Position numbers and translations under genes: made by a program
The notes under the pieces: generated by a model
What the model was told of the DNA's origin: nothing
What the model saw: the letters and a program-made list of their open reading frames with translations, nothing else
Databases searched by the model: none
DNA from: QHWK01 sp035315685
Lineage (GTDB): Bacteria; Acidobacteriota; Vicinamibacteria; Vicinamibacterales; CAVVIG01
Direction: 5' to 3'
Assembly (NCBI GenBank): GCA_035315685.1
Contig: DATFXR010000789.1
Coordinates: forward strand, 1-5,881
Length of the DNA: 5,881 bases
Part shown: piece after piece, positions 5,778-5,881 of the stretch
How positions within the stretch are numbered: the first letter of the stretch is position 1
How the letters are laid out: each line of letters opens with the position of its first letter

Positions 5778-5807
5778 TCGCCTTCAGGCGAAGCCTTCAG
5801 GAGGCTT
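5778..5807 (+). promoter_or_regulatory. Tandem hairpins in the transposase leader, the second holding the Shine-Dalgarno sequence
   Basis: Hairpin 1 is TCGCC-TTCA-GGCGA (5778-5791). Hairpin 2 is AAGCCT-TCAGG-AGGCTT (5791-5807); they share the A at 5791, and both contain GCCTTCAGG (5780-5788 and 5793-5801). The AGGAGG at 5799-5804 lies half in the loop and half in the stem of hairpin 2. In IS200 a leader stem-loop is known to hide the transposase ribosome site, and another blocks read-through transcription. The same job is inferred here. Hairpin 1 may instead be the transposase recognition hairpin. Confidence 0.55.
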
Positions 5808-5824
5808 GCGATACGCTGTCGCGC

Positions 5825-5881
5825 ATGCGCGAGTATCGTCGAGCCGCCCACACGGTTTATGGTCTGCATTATCACTTCGTG
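5825..5881 (+). CDS. tnpA: IS200/IS605-family transposase TnpA (first 19 codons; 3' end off the window)
   Basis: The readable start, MREYRRAAHTVYGLHYHFV, matches the conserved N-terminus of IS200-type Y1 transposases, where a short basic lead is followed by (S/H)-T/S-V-Y...YH-h-V before TKYR. These enzymes are small HUH single-strand DNA transposases that cut and join through one tyrosine. The HUH pair and catalytic Tyr lie outside the window, so integrity is unknown. The ATG is 20 nt after the only good Shine-Dalgarno sequence (AGGAGG at 5799), an unusually long gap. The upstream frame is open back to a GTG at 5768, so the true start is not fully certain. Confidence 0.8.
   Translation, partial: MREYRRAAHTVYGLHYHFV

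Larger units (their letters stand above)
5776..5881 (+). mobile_element. Left part of an IS200/IS605-type element (continues off the right edge)
   Basis: The first transposase codons are preceded by two adjacent hairpins, as expected for the left end of IS200/IS605 elements, which lack terminal inverted repeats and are recognised through subterminal hairpins. The exact left boundary and cleavage site cannot be fixed without a second copy; I place it at the hairpins as a minimum. Whether the upstream palindrome belongs to the element is open. Confidence 0.6.

Overview
The window reads as a piece of a GC-rich Gram-negative chromosome, most likely from an acidobacterium-like lineage. This is an inference from the gene mix: a secreted animal-type heme peroxidase, a DUF4142 protein, a DsbA-family lipoprotein with a SurA-like N-terminus and a carboxypeptidase-Q-like M28 peptidase. 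No marker gene fixes the taxonomy. Every complete protein carries an export signal, so this is an envelope/periplasm-oriented neighbourhood.

Layout from left to right. Positions 1-1196 (minus strand) hold the first 398 residues of an animal heme-peroxidase family protein whose 3' end lies off the left edge. Positions 1197-2000 are a long divergent intergenic region with a GC-rich leader on the peroxidase side, an AT-rich pyrimidine-skewed island around 1442-1625, and several hairpins, but no convincing gene. Positions 2001-2585 (plus) encode a secreted DUF4142 protein, followed by a strong GC-rich hairpin that probably terminates it. Facing it, 3681-5093 and then 2631-3662 (both minus) form a two-gene unit: an M28 zinc peptidase, then, 18 nt later, a DsbA-type thioredoxin-fold lipoprotein. 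The second gene has no visible Shine-Dalgarno sequence, but a TATACT box sits exactly where a leaderless transcript would need it. Positions 5268-5648 (plus) encode a small secreted beta-rich protein of unknown function.

The right end is mobile. A 92-nt imperfect palindrome with heptanucleotide-repeat arms (5658-5749) is followed by two adjacent short hairpins (5778-5807) and the first 19 codons of an IS200/IS605-type transposase (TnpA) that runs off the right edge. The Shine-Dalgarno-like AGGAGG lies in the second hairpin and the ATG sits at the centre of a 14-bp palindrome. This resembles the structured leader known to repress IS200 transposase translation.

No clearly new multi-gene system is visible. 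The best leads are the palindrome plus structured leader at the transposase end, the possible leaderless start of the DsbA-like gene, and the structured peroxidase/DUF4142 divergent region. A shared theme of redox and cell-envelope maintenance (peroxidase, DsbA-like, DUF4142) is possible but rests only on proximity.
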